A stretch of 64,000 nucleotides of DNA from Maridesulfovibrio sp. (GCF_963666665.1 NZ_OY762999.1:2299501-2363500), one strand, 5' to 3'. Shown: positions 34,564-43,622, counted from the first letter of the stretch. Translations and numbers: made by a program. Notes: generated by a model not told the origin, from the sequence alone.

Positions 34564-34589
34564 GCGTACCGTAAAAAATACAGCACAAA

Positions 34590-34625
34590 GCAGGCCCGTG
34601 CCCGTCAAGTAAGGCACGGGCCTGC
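34590..34625 (+). terminator. Putative terminator after the 127-aa gene
   Basis: A perfect 13-bp GC-rich stem (34590-34602 with 34613-34625). It has no long T-run after it (AATCTCTT), so it may be a terminator of modest strength or an mRNA-stabilising hairpin. Confidence 0.6.
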
Positions 34626-34728
34626 AATCTCTTAAAAGAAAAATCACGTGATTATAATATGAATTCAGTTGAATCAAACCTGACGAAAAGGTAATATATT
34701 TATAAATTAACCACTTCAGGAGCGGGGA

Positions 34729-35820
34729 ATGCTTGAAGATCTTCGTTACGGTATCTTTTCCAACAATTCAAAGCACATTTCAAACGACAGACTAACTCTG
34801 GTCGGTCTTGGTGCATCTGATATCTATGTGTATTCCACTTGGGATAATGCTATAAGCGCACTGGAAAACGGTGAAATTGATGTAGCCCTTGTCGATGAAT
34901 CACTGCATGACACCTCCGGCGCGGATTGCGTCAGAAGAATGCGTCGCCACGCCATGCGTTCACTCCCCGTAATAATGGTCACCCCGGACCAGCGCAAAGA
35001 ATCCGTACTGGATTCAATTGCCGCCGGAGTCGGGGGCTATGTGCTGCGCCCCTACAGCATGGAGACCCTTAAACGCCACGTATTTGCCGCATACATGAGT
35101 GCCAGCCCCGATGAAATTGAAAAAGAACTGCTCAATTCATCATGGGATCTTGTAGCCAACGGAAGCTTTGATGAAGCTATCGACAGCTTTTCCGAAATAA
35201 TAGAAGAAGTAACCGAAGCTGGCAAAAGCCCCGCAGAAGAATATTTTGATAAGGGATTGAATTTCCTTTCACAGGAAAAATTCGGCAAAGCCATCATTGC
35301 CTTCAACAAGGCAATAGCCCTCAATGAAATGTATGCTGAAGCATACAAAGGAATGGCCGATGCATATAAAGGCAAAGGCGATATGGGTAATTATCAGGAT
35401 TACCTGAATAAAGCTGCTGACATATATGCTGTTCAAGACAAGCTTGATAATGTGAAAGAACTGTTCGTTGAAATTCTCCAGAATGAACCGAATGCAGTAA
35501 ATCCCTTTAACCGCCTCGGAGTAAAACTCCGTAAGGACGGAGATTATCAGGGAGCTATCAAAGCCTATCATCAAGCCTGCACATTCACACCCAACGATGC
35601 CAACCTGTATTACAACATGGCACGTGCATATACCTATGCAAAAGAGTATGAAAGTGCCCTGAACTACACAGAACTCAGCCTGCGTCTCGATTCAAGTCTT
35701 GAGCCTGCAAGATCGTTACATAAACAGATCGTCAAGATAATCGAGAAGATGCAGAAAAATAATCCAGCTGAGGAAAAAGAATATCCTAAAGTCAGCATTG
35801 ATGATGAGCTCGAAGAATAG
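34729..35820 (+). CDS. Degenerate receiver-domain protein with TPR repeats
   Basis: A 363-aa cytoplasmic protein with an N-terminal receiver-like domain (about 5-120) and four to five TPRs (about 165-340). The phospho-acceptor position is kept (Asp56 in VALVDESL), but the N-terminal acidic pair is missing from the first strand and the switch lysine is Arg107 (YVLRPYS instead of KPF). This suggests a pseudo-receiver that may not be phosphorylated normally. TPR units include YFDKGLNFLSQEKFGKAI and YYNMARAYTYAKEYESAL. It presumably docks other proteins. ATG 34729 follows CAGGAG. Confidence 0.88.
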   Translation: MLEDLRYGIFSNNSKHISNDRLTLVGLGASDIYVYSTWDNAISALENGEIDVALVDESLHDTSGADCVRRMRRHAMRSLPVIMVTPDQRKESVLDSIAAGVGGYVLRPYSMETLKRHVFAAYMSASPDEIEKELLNSSWDLVANGSFDEAIDSFSEIIEEVTEAGKSPAEEYFDKGLNFLSQEKFGKAIIAFNKAIALNEMYAEAYKGMADAYKGKGDMGNYQDYLNKAADIYAVQDKLDNVKELFVEILQNEPNAVNPFNRLGVKLRKDGDYQGAIKAYHQACTFTPNDANLYYNMARAYTYAKEYESALNYTELSLRLDSSLEPARSLHKQIVKIIEKMQKNNPAEEKEYPKVSIDDELEE

Positions 35821-35831
35821 CAATCATCACT

Positions 35832-36314
35832 TTAAGCACGGTTCTCAAGATCCAATAGTTTTTGCTTAATTTTGGTGCCGTGCGCAAACCCTGCCAGACT
35901 TCCGTCGGCAGCGATTACGCGGTGGCAAGGAATAATCAACGGCACAGGATTCTTCCCATTTGCCGTTCCCACCGCCCTGCTCGCATTTTCATTTCCAAGC
36001 GCAATCGCAATATCTTTGTATGATCGAGTCTCACCACAAGGGATATTTCTTAATTCCGCCCAAACACGCTTTTGAAAATCAGTTCCCTGCAGATTCAACT
36101 TCACATTGAATTCAGTAAGGTTACCTGCCAAGAAAGCTTCAATCTGCCCCCGTATATCTGCAAAAAATCCGTCATTACGCAACCAATCGGGATTTATTTC
36201 AAACACGCGCTTACCTTCGCCGGTCTGCATATGCAAATGAGACAAACCATCCCCGTTTCCGACCAGAATAATTTCGCAAAACGGGGTCATAAATCTTGTA
36301 TAAAAAGTGGTCAC
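35832..36314 (-). CDS. ogt: Methylated-DNA--protein-cysteine methyltransferase
   Basis: A suicide DNA-repair protein that moves O6-alkyl groups from guanine (and O4 from thymine) to its own cysteine. From GTG 36314 it is 160 aa. The reactive Cys lies in IPCHRVIAADGSLAGF. The Asn of the hinge (GTANGKNPVPLIIPCHRV) and RAVG arginine finger (NASRAVG) are present. GTG is chosen because GGAGG precedes it by nine bases, whereas the upstream TTG frame extension lacks a site. It ends convergently with the receiver-TPR gene. A short A/T hairpin lies in its leader at 36338-36359. Confidence 0.92.
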   Translation of the reverse strand: MTTFYTRFMTPFCEIILVGNGDGLSHLHMQTGEGKRVFEINPDWLRNDGFFADIRGQIEAFLAGNLTEFNVKLNLQGTDFQKRVWAELRNIPCGETRSYKDIAIALGNENASRAVGTANGKNPVPLIIPCHRVIAADGSLAGFAHGTKIKQKLLDLENRA

Positions 36315-36535
36315 AATAATTCGCCTCCAAAAATTCAAAAAAGCAAGACCATGCTTTTTCGACAGTTTTACGCTACAAATATCTTCAAGCGATTTTCGTT
36401 TCTGACTTTAAAGAAGATTTTTGAGGATGAAAACAGTATTAAACAGCTCATTTCATCCAAATTACCGATCTAACTAAATGAAAAATCTTCTAGTAGAAAA
36501 TTCATCATAACGAAAACATTCAACTTGGAGAAAAA
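36315..36535. other. Intergenic region between ogt and the monooxygenase gene
   Basis: 221 bases holding divergent promoters. A short hairpin AAAAAGCA/TGCTTTTT (36338-36345 with 36352-36359) in the ogt leader, with T residues after it on the minus strand, might attenuate ogt, but the stem is weak. No gene is visible. Confidence 0.4.
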
Positions 36536-36835
36536 ATGATAACTCTTACCGCAAAAATGCAAGCTGCTGAAGGCAAAGAGCAGGAACTCGAAGCAGTCCT
36601 GCGTGAATTGGTCAAAGGCACCGCAACCGAAGAAGGTTCAGTGGAATACAGGCTGCACCGCGTTCTTGATACTCCCGGAGCATTTCGCTTTGTTGAAAAG
36701 TTCAAGGATCAGGAAGCATTCGACTTCCACGCCAACTCCGATCACTTCAAAGCAGCTATCGAAAAAATCGGAAAACTTACCGCAGGTGACGGTGAACTTG
36801 AAATGCTGGAATTGATTGATTCTATTCCTGAATAG
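36536..36835 (+). CDS. Antibiotic-biosynthesis-monooxygenase (ABM) domain protein
   Basis: A 99-aa single-domain protein of the dimeric alpha/beta-barrel ABM family (YgiN-like). The pattern is typical: ITLTAKMQAAEGKEQELEAVLRELVKGTATEEGSVEYRLHR, then FVEKFKDQEAFDFHANSDHFKAAI. Family members oxidise quinols or degrade haem, and many have unknown roles in quinone metabolism. No cofactor-binding histidine set can be proved. The ATG is preceded by TTGGAG. It is a monocistronic unit with a strong terminator. Confidence 0.9.
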   Translation: MITLTAKMQAAEGKEQELEAVLRELVKGTATEEGSVEYRLHRVLDTPGAFRFVEKFKDQEAFDFHANSDHFKAAIEKIGKLTAGDGELEMLELIDSIPE

Positions 36836-36860
36836 CTTGATCGTATCCGAAAGAAACACA

Positions 36861-36892
36861 AAAACTCGCGTATGTGACCATACGCGAGTTTT
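36861..36892. terminator. Bidirectional rho-independent terminator
   Basis: A perfect 14-bp stem (36861-36874 with 36879-36892) around a TGAC loop, followed by further T residues. It separates the ABM gene from the convergent small secreted-protein gene. Confidence 0.88.
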
Positions 36893-36900
36893 TTTATTAT

Positions 36901-37200
36901 CTACTTAACAAGCACGGTTTTGATAAAGTTAGGAACTTCACTCTCAGGCATTGTGCTGACGATACCTAATTTTTTAGCTTTAACAATTATCTGTCCCCCC
37001 TCCTCGGTAAGAATAAACAGAACATCATACATAGTCTTTGTGTTCACATATCCCTCATACCGAACTCCGGGTTGACTTCCGGCCGGCATATACATCCACC
37101 CCTGTGGCGTAAGGTCCGGCATTTTAATATCACTAAGACCAGCAAACGCAGTTCCAGAAAGAAATAAGCTAAGAACAAAAGCAAATAAAACCTTACGCAT
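36901..37200 (-). CDS. Small secreted hypothetical protein
   Basis: A 99-aa protein with a classical signal peptide (KVLFAFVLSLFLSGTAFA, cut near residue 20), leaving about 79 residues in the periplasm. ATG 37200 is preferred over the upstream TTG because GGGAG is seven bases upstream. The mature part has the look of a small beta-rich domain (GVRYEGYVNTKTMYDVLFILTEEGGQIIVKAKKLG). No lipobox. I know no family. It is a single gene between terminators. Confidence 0.7.
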   Translation of the reverse strand: MRKVLFAFVLSLFLSGTAFAGLSDIKMPDLTPQGWMYMPAGSQPGVRYEGYVNTKTMYDVLFILTEEGGQIIVKAKKLGIVSTMPESEVPNFIKTVLVK

Positions 37201-37295
37201 TAGCAACTCCCTTTTCTCTGAGCAATGTGGAATAACAATTAATAAAAAAACTTATAAATACATAGATTGCATACTACAATATCCTTAGCAAAAAA

Positions 37296-37334
37296 CAAAG
37301 AACCTGTGTCGATTATATCAACACAGGCTCTTTG
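37296..37334 (-). terminator. Terminator of the Bcr/CflA exporter gene
   Basis: An inverted repeat CAAAGA(A)CCTGTGT with ACACAGG(C)TCTTTG (37296-37309 and 37321-37334), with one internal mismatch, followed on the minus strand by TTTTTT. It ends the exporter transcript. Confidence 0.72.
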
Positions 37335-37357
37335 TAAAAAAACATTTTATTAGACAC

Positions 37358-38512
37358 TTACCCAACTAATCTTGCGCGTCGTGCCATCAAGAGAAGAGAC
37401 AGCAGCGGGATAGCTCCACCGATCATTCCCATCTGACCGATAATACGGATCTTTGACGGCCAATCGAAAGAAATGAGTTCCATGGCAACAGCGCCGAAGA
37501 TAAAATAAGTGAAGGTCAAAAGAGCGGACGCCGCACCGATATCCCGGTCCACGGTTTCAAGAATCATATGGTTGCTGATAGGCCTGCTGACCCCGATGGA
37601 AAATGTCATCAAAAACATAGGCGCGGCAAAAGCATATTCCGATCCACCCAACGCCAGCACACCGATACTGGCCACTATAACACCAATCAATGACACCTTG
37701 AGGATGGACATTGATGAATAGCCGACACAGAGCCTTGAGCAAGTGAACGATCCGGTCATGAATCCGATAGCGTTAAAACCGAAGAACATGGCGTACTGCT
37801 GTTCATTCATACCGAATCCGCGAATATAGATATCCGCCGATCCGGCCAGAAATCCGAAAAAGCCAATAGCGATGACTGAAAAAGCAAAGCAATACGTGGT
37901 GAATTCCAAATTCTTGAGCACCACCAGATAGCGGGAGAACATGTTTAAAATCCCGCCCTCAGTCTTTTCGAATTCAGGCTCCTCGAAAACAAGAGTGCCG
38001 TAAAAGGCCATGGAAGCAAGTACAGCCTGACATCCGAAAATCCATTTCCAAGACAAAAACTTAAGCATCATGCTGCCCATCATGGGGGCTAGCATAGGAC
38101 ACAAGGGAATAATCACTCCGATATAAGCCAGCACCTTCTGACGCTCGGTACCGGTATAGAGATCCTTTGCCAGTGCCATGGACAGAGCCGAGGCCGAAGC
38201 TGCTCCTGCTGCCTGAACAATGCGGGCAGTCACCAGAAACCAAATGTTAGTAGACAAAGCACAAAGCACGCTGCCGAGTACGTATATTCCTACTCCACCT
38301 ATCAGCACGGGTTTACGGCCTAATTTGTCGGATAAGGGACCGTAAATAAGCATAAAAAAACTGAACAGGATAAAAAAGAGCACCAGCGAAAGATTCACTT
38401 CGGCAAGAGAAATCCCCCACTGCTCCTGAATGGTAGGCAGTGCGGGAAGATACATATCAGTCGACAAGGCGGGAAAAGCCGCCAGCATAGTAATAAAAAG
38501 AAAATTTGGCAT
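37358..38512 (-). CDS. Bcr/CflA-family drug/H+ exporter (MFS)
   Basis: A 384-aa inner-membrane transporter of the major facilitator superfamily with about 12 hydrophobic helices. The first helix ends LSTDMYLPALPTIQEQWG, the Bcr/CflA signature. Loop 2-3 motif YGPLSDKLGRKPVLIGG is clear, and the family's proline/glycine motif appears in helix 5 (VIIPLCPMLAPMMGS). Members export bicyclomycin, chloramphenicol and similar drugs or cysteine. Here the substrate is unknown. It is divergent from a TetR regulator 319 bases away, whose operators lie nearer the tetR side. Confidence 0.92.
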   Translation of the reverse strand: MPNFLFITMLAAFPALSTDMYLPALPTIQEQWGISLAEVNLSLVLFFILFSFFMLIYGPLSDKLGRKPVLIGGVGIYVLGSVLCALSTNIWFLVTARIVQAAGAASASALSMALAKDLYTGTERQKVLAYIGVIIPLCPMLAPMMGSMMLKFLSWKWIFGCQAVLASMAFYGTLVFEEPEFEKTEGGILNMFSRYLVVLKNLEFTTYCFAFSVIAIGFFGFLAGSADIYIRGFGMNEQQYAMFFGFNAIGFMTGSFTCSRLCVGYSSMSILKVSLIGVIVASIGVLALGGSEYAFAAPMFLMTFSIGVSRPISNHMILETVDRDIGAASALLTFTYFIFGAVAMELISFDWPSKIRIIGQMGMIGGAIPLLSLLLMARRARLVG

Positions 38513-38741
38513 AGCAATACGGTTTTTAAAGTAAATGGAAAAAAAGCAACTCAGATAAAAAGCGGAAATATTGTGAGGAAAAATGAAATGACGCGATAGA
38601 GCTGGAAATAAGATTTGCGGATATTAGGCTTCTAGTTACCGCAGGTCAACTGTTAATCTCACAGCAATAAACATCTTAACAGTTCTTACCATTCACAAAA
38701 ATTTCACCTCGACAAAGCTAAAGATCTACTCACTCACCAAA
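38513..38741. other. Intergenic region upstream of the exporter
   Basis: An AT-rich region of about 230 bases upstream of the Bcr/CflA gene. I see no gene or clear promoter. Confidence 0.4.
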
Positions 38742-38758
38742 TTTAAACACCGTTTGAA
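38742..38758. promoter_or_regulatory. TetR-type operator, site 1
   Basis: An imperfect palindrome TTTAAAC-ACC-GTTTGAA. With site 2 it follows the shared form TTYAAAC-N3-GTTTRAA. It sits upstream of the -35 box of the tetR/RND promoter. Confidence 0.65.
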
Positions 38759-38765
38759 ATACTGC

Positions 38766-38794
38766 TTGACTGATTGCACAGCAAATCATACAAG
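38766..38794 (+). promoter_or_regulatory. Predicted promoter of the tetR-RND operon
   Basis: A -35 TTGACT (38766-38771), a 17-base spacer, and a -10 TACAAG (38789-38794, 4 of 6 match). It is flanked on both sides by the two TetR-type palindromes, so both could control it. Confidence 0.6.
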
Positions 38795-38796
38795 GC

Positions 38797-38813
38797 TTCA
38801 AACAGCGTTTTAA
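38797..38813. promoter_or_regulatory. TetR-type operator, site 2
   Basis: A palindrome TTCAAAC-AGC-GTTTTAA just downstream of the predicted -10. Its centre is 55 bases from the centre of site 1, about five helical turns, which would suit two dimers on one face. Confidence 0.65.
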
Positions 38814-38831
38814 TCATTGTTGGAGAAATAT

Positions 38832-39467
38832 ATGAGTGACCAAAGCACCAAAGAACGGATTTTGGAAGCCGCAAGCCGGGTATTCTGTGAAAAAGGCTTT
38901 AAAGCTACAACTGTACGCGATATCTGCGCCGGGGCTGACGCCAATGTAGCAGCCATAAACTACCACTTCGGAGATAAACGCAAACTATACTATCAGGTTC
39001 TGCAAATGTGGATGGATGAGATGATGACTGGTGCGGATAGGCAGAAAGGCATCACTGAGGATTCCACCATCGAAGAGCGGCTCCGGGCATATGTTTCCGG
39101 AGAACTCAGAACGCTCTGCACATATGATGACCCGAAAAAAATAAAGAAAAGGAAAATCCGTCTGCTATTTGAAGAGTATGTTTCTGAAGATTGCGATCCT
39201 GAACTTTTTAAATGCCACGACGAGATAGATGGAGAGCTGTTAATCCCAATAATCCGTGAAATTCTAGCCCCCATAGAAGATGACAAAATCATTCAGCAGG
39301 CACATATCGCTGCCAGCGGAGTGCTCGTTCATCATTTTCTGGCAATTATTCATTATCCAGAAGGAGAAATCGAATCCGAAGAAAAATTGAACTTCATGAC
39401 CGATTACTACACCACATTCATCCTCGGCTCGCTTAAAGCCATCAAGGAAAAATACCATGCAAAATAA
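38832..39467 (+). CDS. TetR-family repressor with CerR-like C-terminal domain
   Basis: A 211-aa repressor. The N-terminal helix-turn-helix is ILEAASRVFCEKGFKATTVRDICAGADANVAAINYHFGDKRKLYYQVL, and the C-terminal region resembles the DUF1956/CerR ligand domain. ATG 38832 is preferred to the upstream TTG because GGAGA is placed correctly. Such regulators commonly repress an adjacent RND pump and are released by its substrates. The stop overlaps the adaptor gene by 11 bases. It probably binds the paired palindromes at 38742 and 38797. Confidence 0.92.
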   Translation: MSDQSTKERILEAASRVFCEKGFKATTVRDICAGADANVAAINYHFGDKRKLYYQVLQMWMDEMMTGADRQKGITEDSTIEERLRAYVSGELRTLCTYDDPKKIKKRKIRLLFEEYVSEDCDPELFKCHDEIDGELLIPIIREILAPIEDDKIIQQAHIAASGVLVHHFLAIIHYPEGEIESEEKLNFMTDYYTTFILGSLKAIKEKYHAK

Positions 39468-40497
39468 ATATCTGATTCCCCTTACGCTAAGCCTCCTCCT
39501 TCTCGCTCTCTGCGGCTGTGAATCCGACAAGCAAACCGAAGCCAACACTGCAGCACCGGAAAGATCAGTCCGGGTCGGAACTGTTGAAGTTGTCCCTGTA
39601 ACCATCAAAGACATACTGACCCTTCCCGGTGAAACAGAACCGGATAAGGATGTCTGCGTATCTTCCGAATCAGCCGGTACAGTGGTCTGGCTGGGCGTGA
39701 AAGAAGGCGACCATGTCAAAAAAGGCCAGCTAATCGCCCGCCTTGACGGGGCATCCAGCGGAGCAAAATTCGACCGTGCCAAGGCAGCCAAGAAACTCGC
39801 AGCCGAACAGTTGCGCCGCCGCAAAGAACTGCTCAAGAAAGGCGTCCTTGCACAGGAAGAATATGACCAGATCAAGGCCGAACTGGAACAGAGCGAAGCA
39901 TCACTCAAAGAGATGCTGGTCAATGTAGAATACGGTATCGTACGTGCGCCCATCGCAGGGATAGTCAACAAGCGTTACGTTGACCGCGGAGAACGTCTGG
40001 AAGTTGGTTCCAATGTTGTCGATATTGTAGACTCTTCCACCATCAAGACCATCATCAACGTGCCGGAAATGGACATTTCCTACATCAAAAAAGGCCAGAA
40101 AGTTACAGTTTCCGTTGACGCACTCCCCGGTAAAACATGGGAAGGCGTAATCGACTTCGTCTCCTTCAAGGCTGATAAATTTTCCAAAACATTTGAAACC
40201 AAGGTTATCACCGACAATTCAGCCGGAGAAATCCGTGCCGGAATGCTGGCCCGTGTATCCCTCTTACGCCGCACTGTAACTGACGCGGTCACCACTCCCC
40301 TTTCCGCCATTATCAACCAAGGCGGAGAACGAATCATTTACGTGGAAAAAGACGGCGTGGCTCAAGTTCGAACCATTGAAATCGGCGTAATCGACGGCGA
40401 CCGTGCCCAGATCACCAAAGGTCTCAAAGCCGGAGAAAAGCTGATCACAGCAGGACATACCATGGTTGAAGACGGCACAAAGGTGGTGACCAAGTGA
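39457..40497 (+). CDS. RND efflux periplasmic adaptor (membrane-fusion) lipoprotein
   Basis: A 346-aa lipoprotein adaptor that links an RND pump to an outer-membrane channel. The lipobox LALCGC gives Cys20. The HlyD/MFP order is visible: first beta-barrel/lipoyl half (VVWLGVKEGDHVKKGQLIARLDG), a helical hairpin (FDRAKAAKKLAAEQLRRRKELLKKGVLAQEEYDQIKAELEQSEASLKE), the second lipoyl half (YGIVRAPIAGIVNKRYVDRGERLEVG), and the membrane-proximal domain. It overlaps the RND gene by four bases. No outer-membrane TolC-type gene follows, so the channel must come from elsewhere. Confidence 0.94.
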   Translation: MQNKYLIPLTLSLLLLALCGCESDKQTEANTAAPERSVRVGTVEVVPVTIKDILTLPGETEPDKDVCVSSESAGTVVWLGVKEGDHVKKGQLIARLDGASSGAKFDRAKAAKKLAAEQLRRRKELLKKGVLAQEEYDQIKAELEQSEASLKEMLVNVEYGIVRAPIAGIVNKRYVDRGERLEVGSNVVDIVDSSTIKTIINVPEMDISYIKKGQKVTVSVDALPGKTWEGVIDFVSFKADKFSKTFETKVITDNSAGEIRAGMLARVSLLRRTVTDAVTTPLSAIINQGGERIIYVEKDGVAQVRTIEIGVIDGDRAQITKGLKAGEKLITAGHTMVEDGTKVVTK

Positions 40498-43400
40498 TTA
40501 TCAACAAGGCAGCATTAAACAGGCAGTCCACCGTAATGGTACTGCTTGTTTTCATCATCATAGCCGGAATCTCAAGCTACGCATCCCTGCCCCGCGAGAG
40601 TGATCCGGATATCACCATCCCCTACATCTTTGTACAGACAAATTTCGAAGGTGTAGCACCTGAGGACATGGAGACCTTGATCACTATGCCCATTGAGCGC
40701 AAACTCAAAGGGCTTTCCGGAACCAAGGAGATTTCTTCAATTTCCGATGACGGGGTTTCCATCATCAAGGTTGAATTCAACCCTGATGTGGATATCGACG
40801 ATGCCTTGCAGAAAGTTCGCGACAAAGTGGATCAGGCTAAGCCGGACCTGCCTTCGGACCTGCCGGATGAACCGGTCATCAACGAGGTTAACCTTTCGGA
40901 ACAGCCCATTCTGAACGTGGTTCTTTCAGGCCCGTTCTCATTAAAACGGCTGAAAGTCTTTGCCGAGCAGCTTGAAGACCGCATTGAATCTGTACAGGGC
41001 GTGCTGGACGCAAAAATCATTGGTGGCCTTGAACGCGAAATCCACGTGGAATTCGATATGGATCGCGTTGCCTTCTATAACATCCCCCTTGCCAACCTGC
41101 TCAACGCAGTGAAAAACGCCAACGTCAACACTCCCGGCGGCTCTGTTGAAATCGGTAAATCCAAATATCTCGTGCGCGTGCCTGAAGACTTCAAACACCC
41201 GGACGAGATCGATAAAATCGTAGTTTACGAACAGGACGGACGCCCCATCTACCTGCGCGATATCGCTACTATCCGCGACCACTACAAAGACCCGACCTCC
41301 AAAAGCCGCTTCAACGGAATCCAGAGTGTGACCATTGAAGTCAAGAAAAGAGCCGGAGAAAATATTATCCGCATCATTGATACGGTTAAAAATATTCTCA
41401 AAGAAGAGCAGCAGATCCTACCGCCGACCCTGAAGATTAACCTCACAGCGGATCAGTCCGATGAAATCAGACAGATGGTTGCCGACCTGCAGAACAACAT
41501 CATTACCGGGCTGCTGCTGGTACTCATCGTGGTCTTCGCCTTCATCGGCGGACGCTCGGCCCTGTTCGTATCGCTGGCTATTCCTTTGTCCATGCTGATA
41601 ACCTTCACCGTGCTGGAGATTTTCTCCTATACCCTGAACATGGTTATCCTCTTCTCGCTGATCCTGAGTCTCGGAATGCTGGTGGATAACGGGATCGTTG
41701 TGGTAGAGAACATCTACCGCCACATGGGCATGGGTAAATCCCGTTTTCAGGCGGCAATGGATGCCACAGACGAAGTTGCATGGCCGGTAATCGCTTCCAC
41801 CCTGACAACAGTTGGCGCATTCTTTCCCATGGTCTTCTGGCCCGGAATCATGGGTGAATTCATGAGCTACCTGCCCATCACCGTAATCATCGCCCTTTCC
41901 GCATCGCTGTTCGTGGCGCTGGTCATCAACCCGGTGCTCTCGGCAAAGTTTCAGGATGTGCCCAAAATGGATGAAAATGCCAAGCCCGGTATCATCGACC
42001 GTATGATGGAAACGCTCAAGAATATCTACCGTCCCATCCTTGAATGGTCTTTGGATCACAGGCTGTGGGTGATACTCTTTGCGTTTGCATTCCTCATTGT
42101 TTCCACAGTCAGCTTCGGCATGTTCGGACGCGGTGTGGAATTCCTGCCCAAGACCGAACCAAAGCGTTCCGATGTCAAGATCAAGGCTCCCGTGGGAACC
42201 AATCTCGAAGCTTCGGACCAGTTCGTAAAAGTGGTCGAAAAAATCGCTGCCGACTACCCTGACATTGAATATATCATCGCCAACACCGGGGAATCCGGGC
42301 AGTCCGATGAAATCGGAACCCACTACAGTCTTGTTAAGCTTGATTACGTGGATATTCAGGACCGCAGCCGCCCTTCATCTGAAATCACCGATGAAATCCG
42401 CGGCCGCCTTCAGCATGCCATCCGAGGTGCGGAAGTACGTGCTGAAGCGGAAAAGATGGGACCGCCCACAGGCAGTGCTATCAATATGGAAATATACGGC
42501 AAGGACCTGCGCAAGCTGGGAGAGATCACAGCTTCCTTCAAGCGGGTTATCAAAGACGTCCCCGGACTGGTTGACCTGAAGGACAACTACATTTCGGCCA
42601 AACCGGAAATCCGTGTAGACGTGGATAAAGAAAAAGCGGCCATAATGGGTCTCGACGCCTTCACTATTGCTCAGGCAGTAAAGACCGCCATTAACGGCTT
42701 CAAAGTCGGGGTCTACCGCGAAGGAAAGGACGAATACGACATTGTCGCCCGTCTGCCAAAAGAAGAAAGGGATTCCCTTGAGGACATCCGCAGGATCACT
42801 GTTTCCGGTCCGAAAGGCGAACCGATCCCCATCACCAGCCTTGCTGATGTAACCATGGGCGGTGGACTGGGTGGTATCAACCGCATTGACCAGAAAAGGG
42901 TTGTCACCATTTCTGCCGATGTATCAGGACGCCTTGCCGAGGAAGTAATCGCCGACATCAACAAAGCTGTATCCGGCATAGAACTGCCACGCGGTTATTC
43001 ATATAAATTCACTGGAGAACAGGAAGAACAGGCCAAGGCATCCGCATTCCTTGAAAAGGCGTTTGCCGGAGCTCTGTTCCTGATCTTCATCGTGCTGGTA
43101 ACCCAATTCAACTCCGTTGCCACTCCGTTTATCATCCTGACCGCAGTCATCCTCTCCCTCGGAGGCGTTATGGTCGGGCTGTTGATAACCGGAACAGCCT
43201 TCGGGGTTATCATGACCGGGGTCGGAGTACTCTCCCTTGCCGGAGTAGTAGTCAACAACGCCATCGTGCTCATCGACTACTATGAGCAACTCAAGGAACA
43301 GGGACGCAATGCCCGTGAAGCGCTTATCGAAGCCGGTTTAACCCGCTTCCGTCCGGTTCTGCTCACCGCCATCACCACAGTATTGGGCCTGATCCCAATG

Positions 43401-43622
43401 GCAACAGGCGTGAGCTTCGACTTCATCAACATGCGTCTCGACATGGGCAGTGAAACTTCCCAGTGGTGGGGGCCTATGGCTGTAGCGGTTATTTTCGGAC
43501 TGGGTATCGCCACAGTGCTGACCCTCGTTGTAGTCCCCACCCTCTGCTCTTTACAAGAGAGCTGGAAGGAACGGGTCGCAAAACGCAAGTCCGTTAAACT
43601 TGCAAAACAGGCCGTGAATTAG
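40494..43622 (+). CDS. RND-family inner-membrane efflux transporter
   Basis: A 1042-aa proton-driven pump of the AcrB/HAE1 superfamily. It has two repeats of six helices with large periplasmic loops: helix 1 TVMVLLVFIIIAGISSY, the porter region IDDALQKVRDKVDQAKPDLP, and the intramembrane charged helix 4 segment LGMLVDNGIVVVENIYRHM, which carries the Asp of the proton relay (single Asp-Asn rather than AcrB's Asp-Asp pair). The C-terminal half repeats this with GVVVNNAIVLIDYYEQL. Drug versus heavy-metal type cannot be fixed, but the absence of a metal-RND signature favours organic substrates. Third gene of the TetR-MFP-RND operon. Confidence 0.94.
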   Translation: MIINKAALNRQSTVMVLLVFIIIAGISSYASLPRESDPDITIPYIFVQTNFEGVAPEDMETLITMPIERKLKGLSGTKEISSISDDGVSIIKVEFNPDVDIDDALQKVRDKVDQAKPDLPSDLPDEPVINEVNLSEQPILNVVLSGPFSLKRLKVFAEQLEDRIESVQGVLDAKIIGGLEREIHVEFDMDRVAFYNIPLANLLNAVKNANVNTPGGSVEIGKSKYLVRVPEDFKHPDEIDKIVVYEQDGRPIYLRDIATIRDHYKDPTSKSRFNGIQSVTIEVKKRAGENIIRIIDTVKNILKEEQQILPPTLKINLTADQSDEIRQMVADLQNNIITGLLLVLIVVFAFIGGRSALFVSLAIPLSMLITFTVLEIFSYTLNMVILFSLILSLGMLVDNGIVVVENIYRHMGMGKSRFQAAMDATDEVAWPVIASTLTTVGAFFPMVFWPGIMGEFMSYLPITVIIALSASLFVALVINPVLSAKFQDVPKMDENAKPGIIDRMMETLKNIYRPILEWSLDHRLWVILFAFAFLIVSTVSFGMFGRGVEFLPKTEPKRSDVKIKAPVGTNLEASDQFVKVVEKIAADYPDIEYIIANTGESGQSDEIGTHYSLVKLDYVDIQDRSRPSSEITDEIRGRLQHAIRGAEVRAEAEKMGPPTGSAINMEIYGKDLRKLGEITASFKRVIKDVPGLVDLKDNYISAKPEIRVDVDKEKAAIMGLDAFTIAQAVKTAINGFKVGVYREGKDEYDIVARLPKEERDSLEDIRRITVSGPKGEPIPITSLADVTMGGGLGGINRIDQKRVVTISADVSGRLAEEVIADINKAVSGIELPRGYSYKFTGEQEEQAKASAFLEKAFAGALFLIFIVLVTQFNSVATPFIILTAVILSLGGVMVGLLITGTAFGVIMTGVGVLSLAGVVVNNAIVLIDYYEQLKEQGRNAREALIEAGLTRFRPVLLTAITTVLGLIPMATGVSFDFINMRLDMGSETSQWWGPMAVAVIFGLGIATVLTLVVVPTLCSLQESWKERVAKRKSVKLAKQAVN

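Noticed and set aside
36338..36359. Attenuator hairpin in the ogt leader
   Set aside because: The stem has only three G-C pairs and no leader peptide or alternative fold was seen; kept only as a note.
41418..42323. Open frame of 301 codons antisense to the RND pump, rich in His, Asp and Gly
   Set aside because: Composition is what the complement of a conserved membrane gene gives; no supporting signal.
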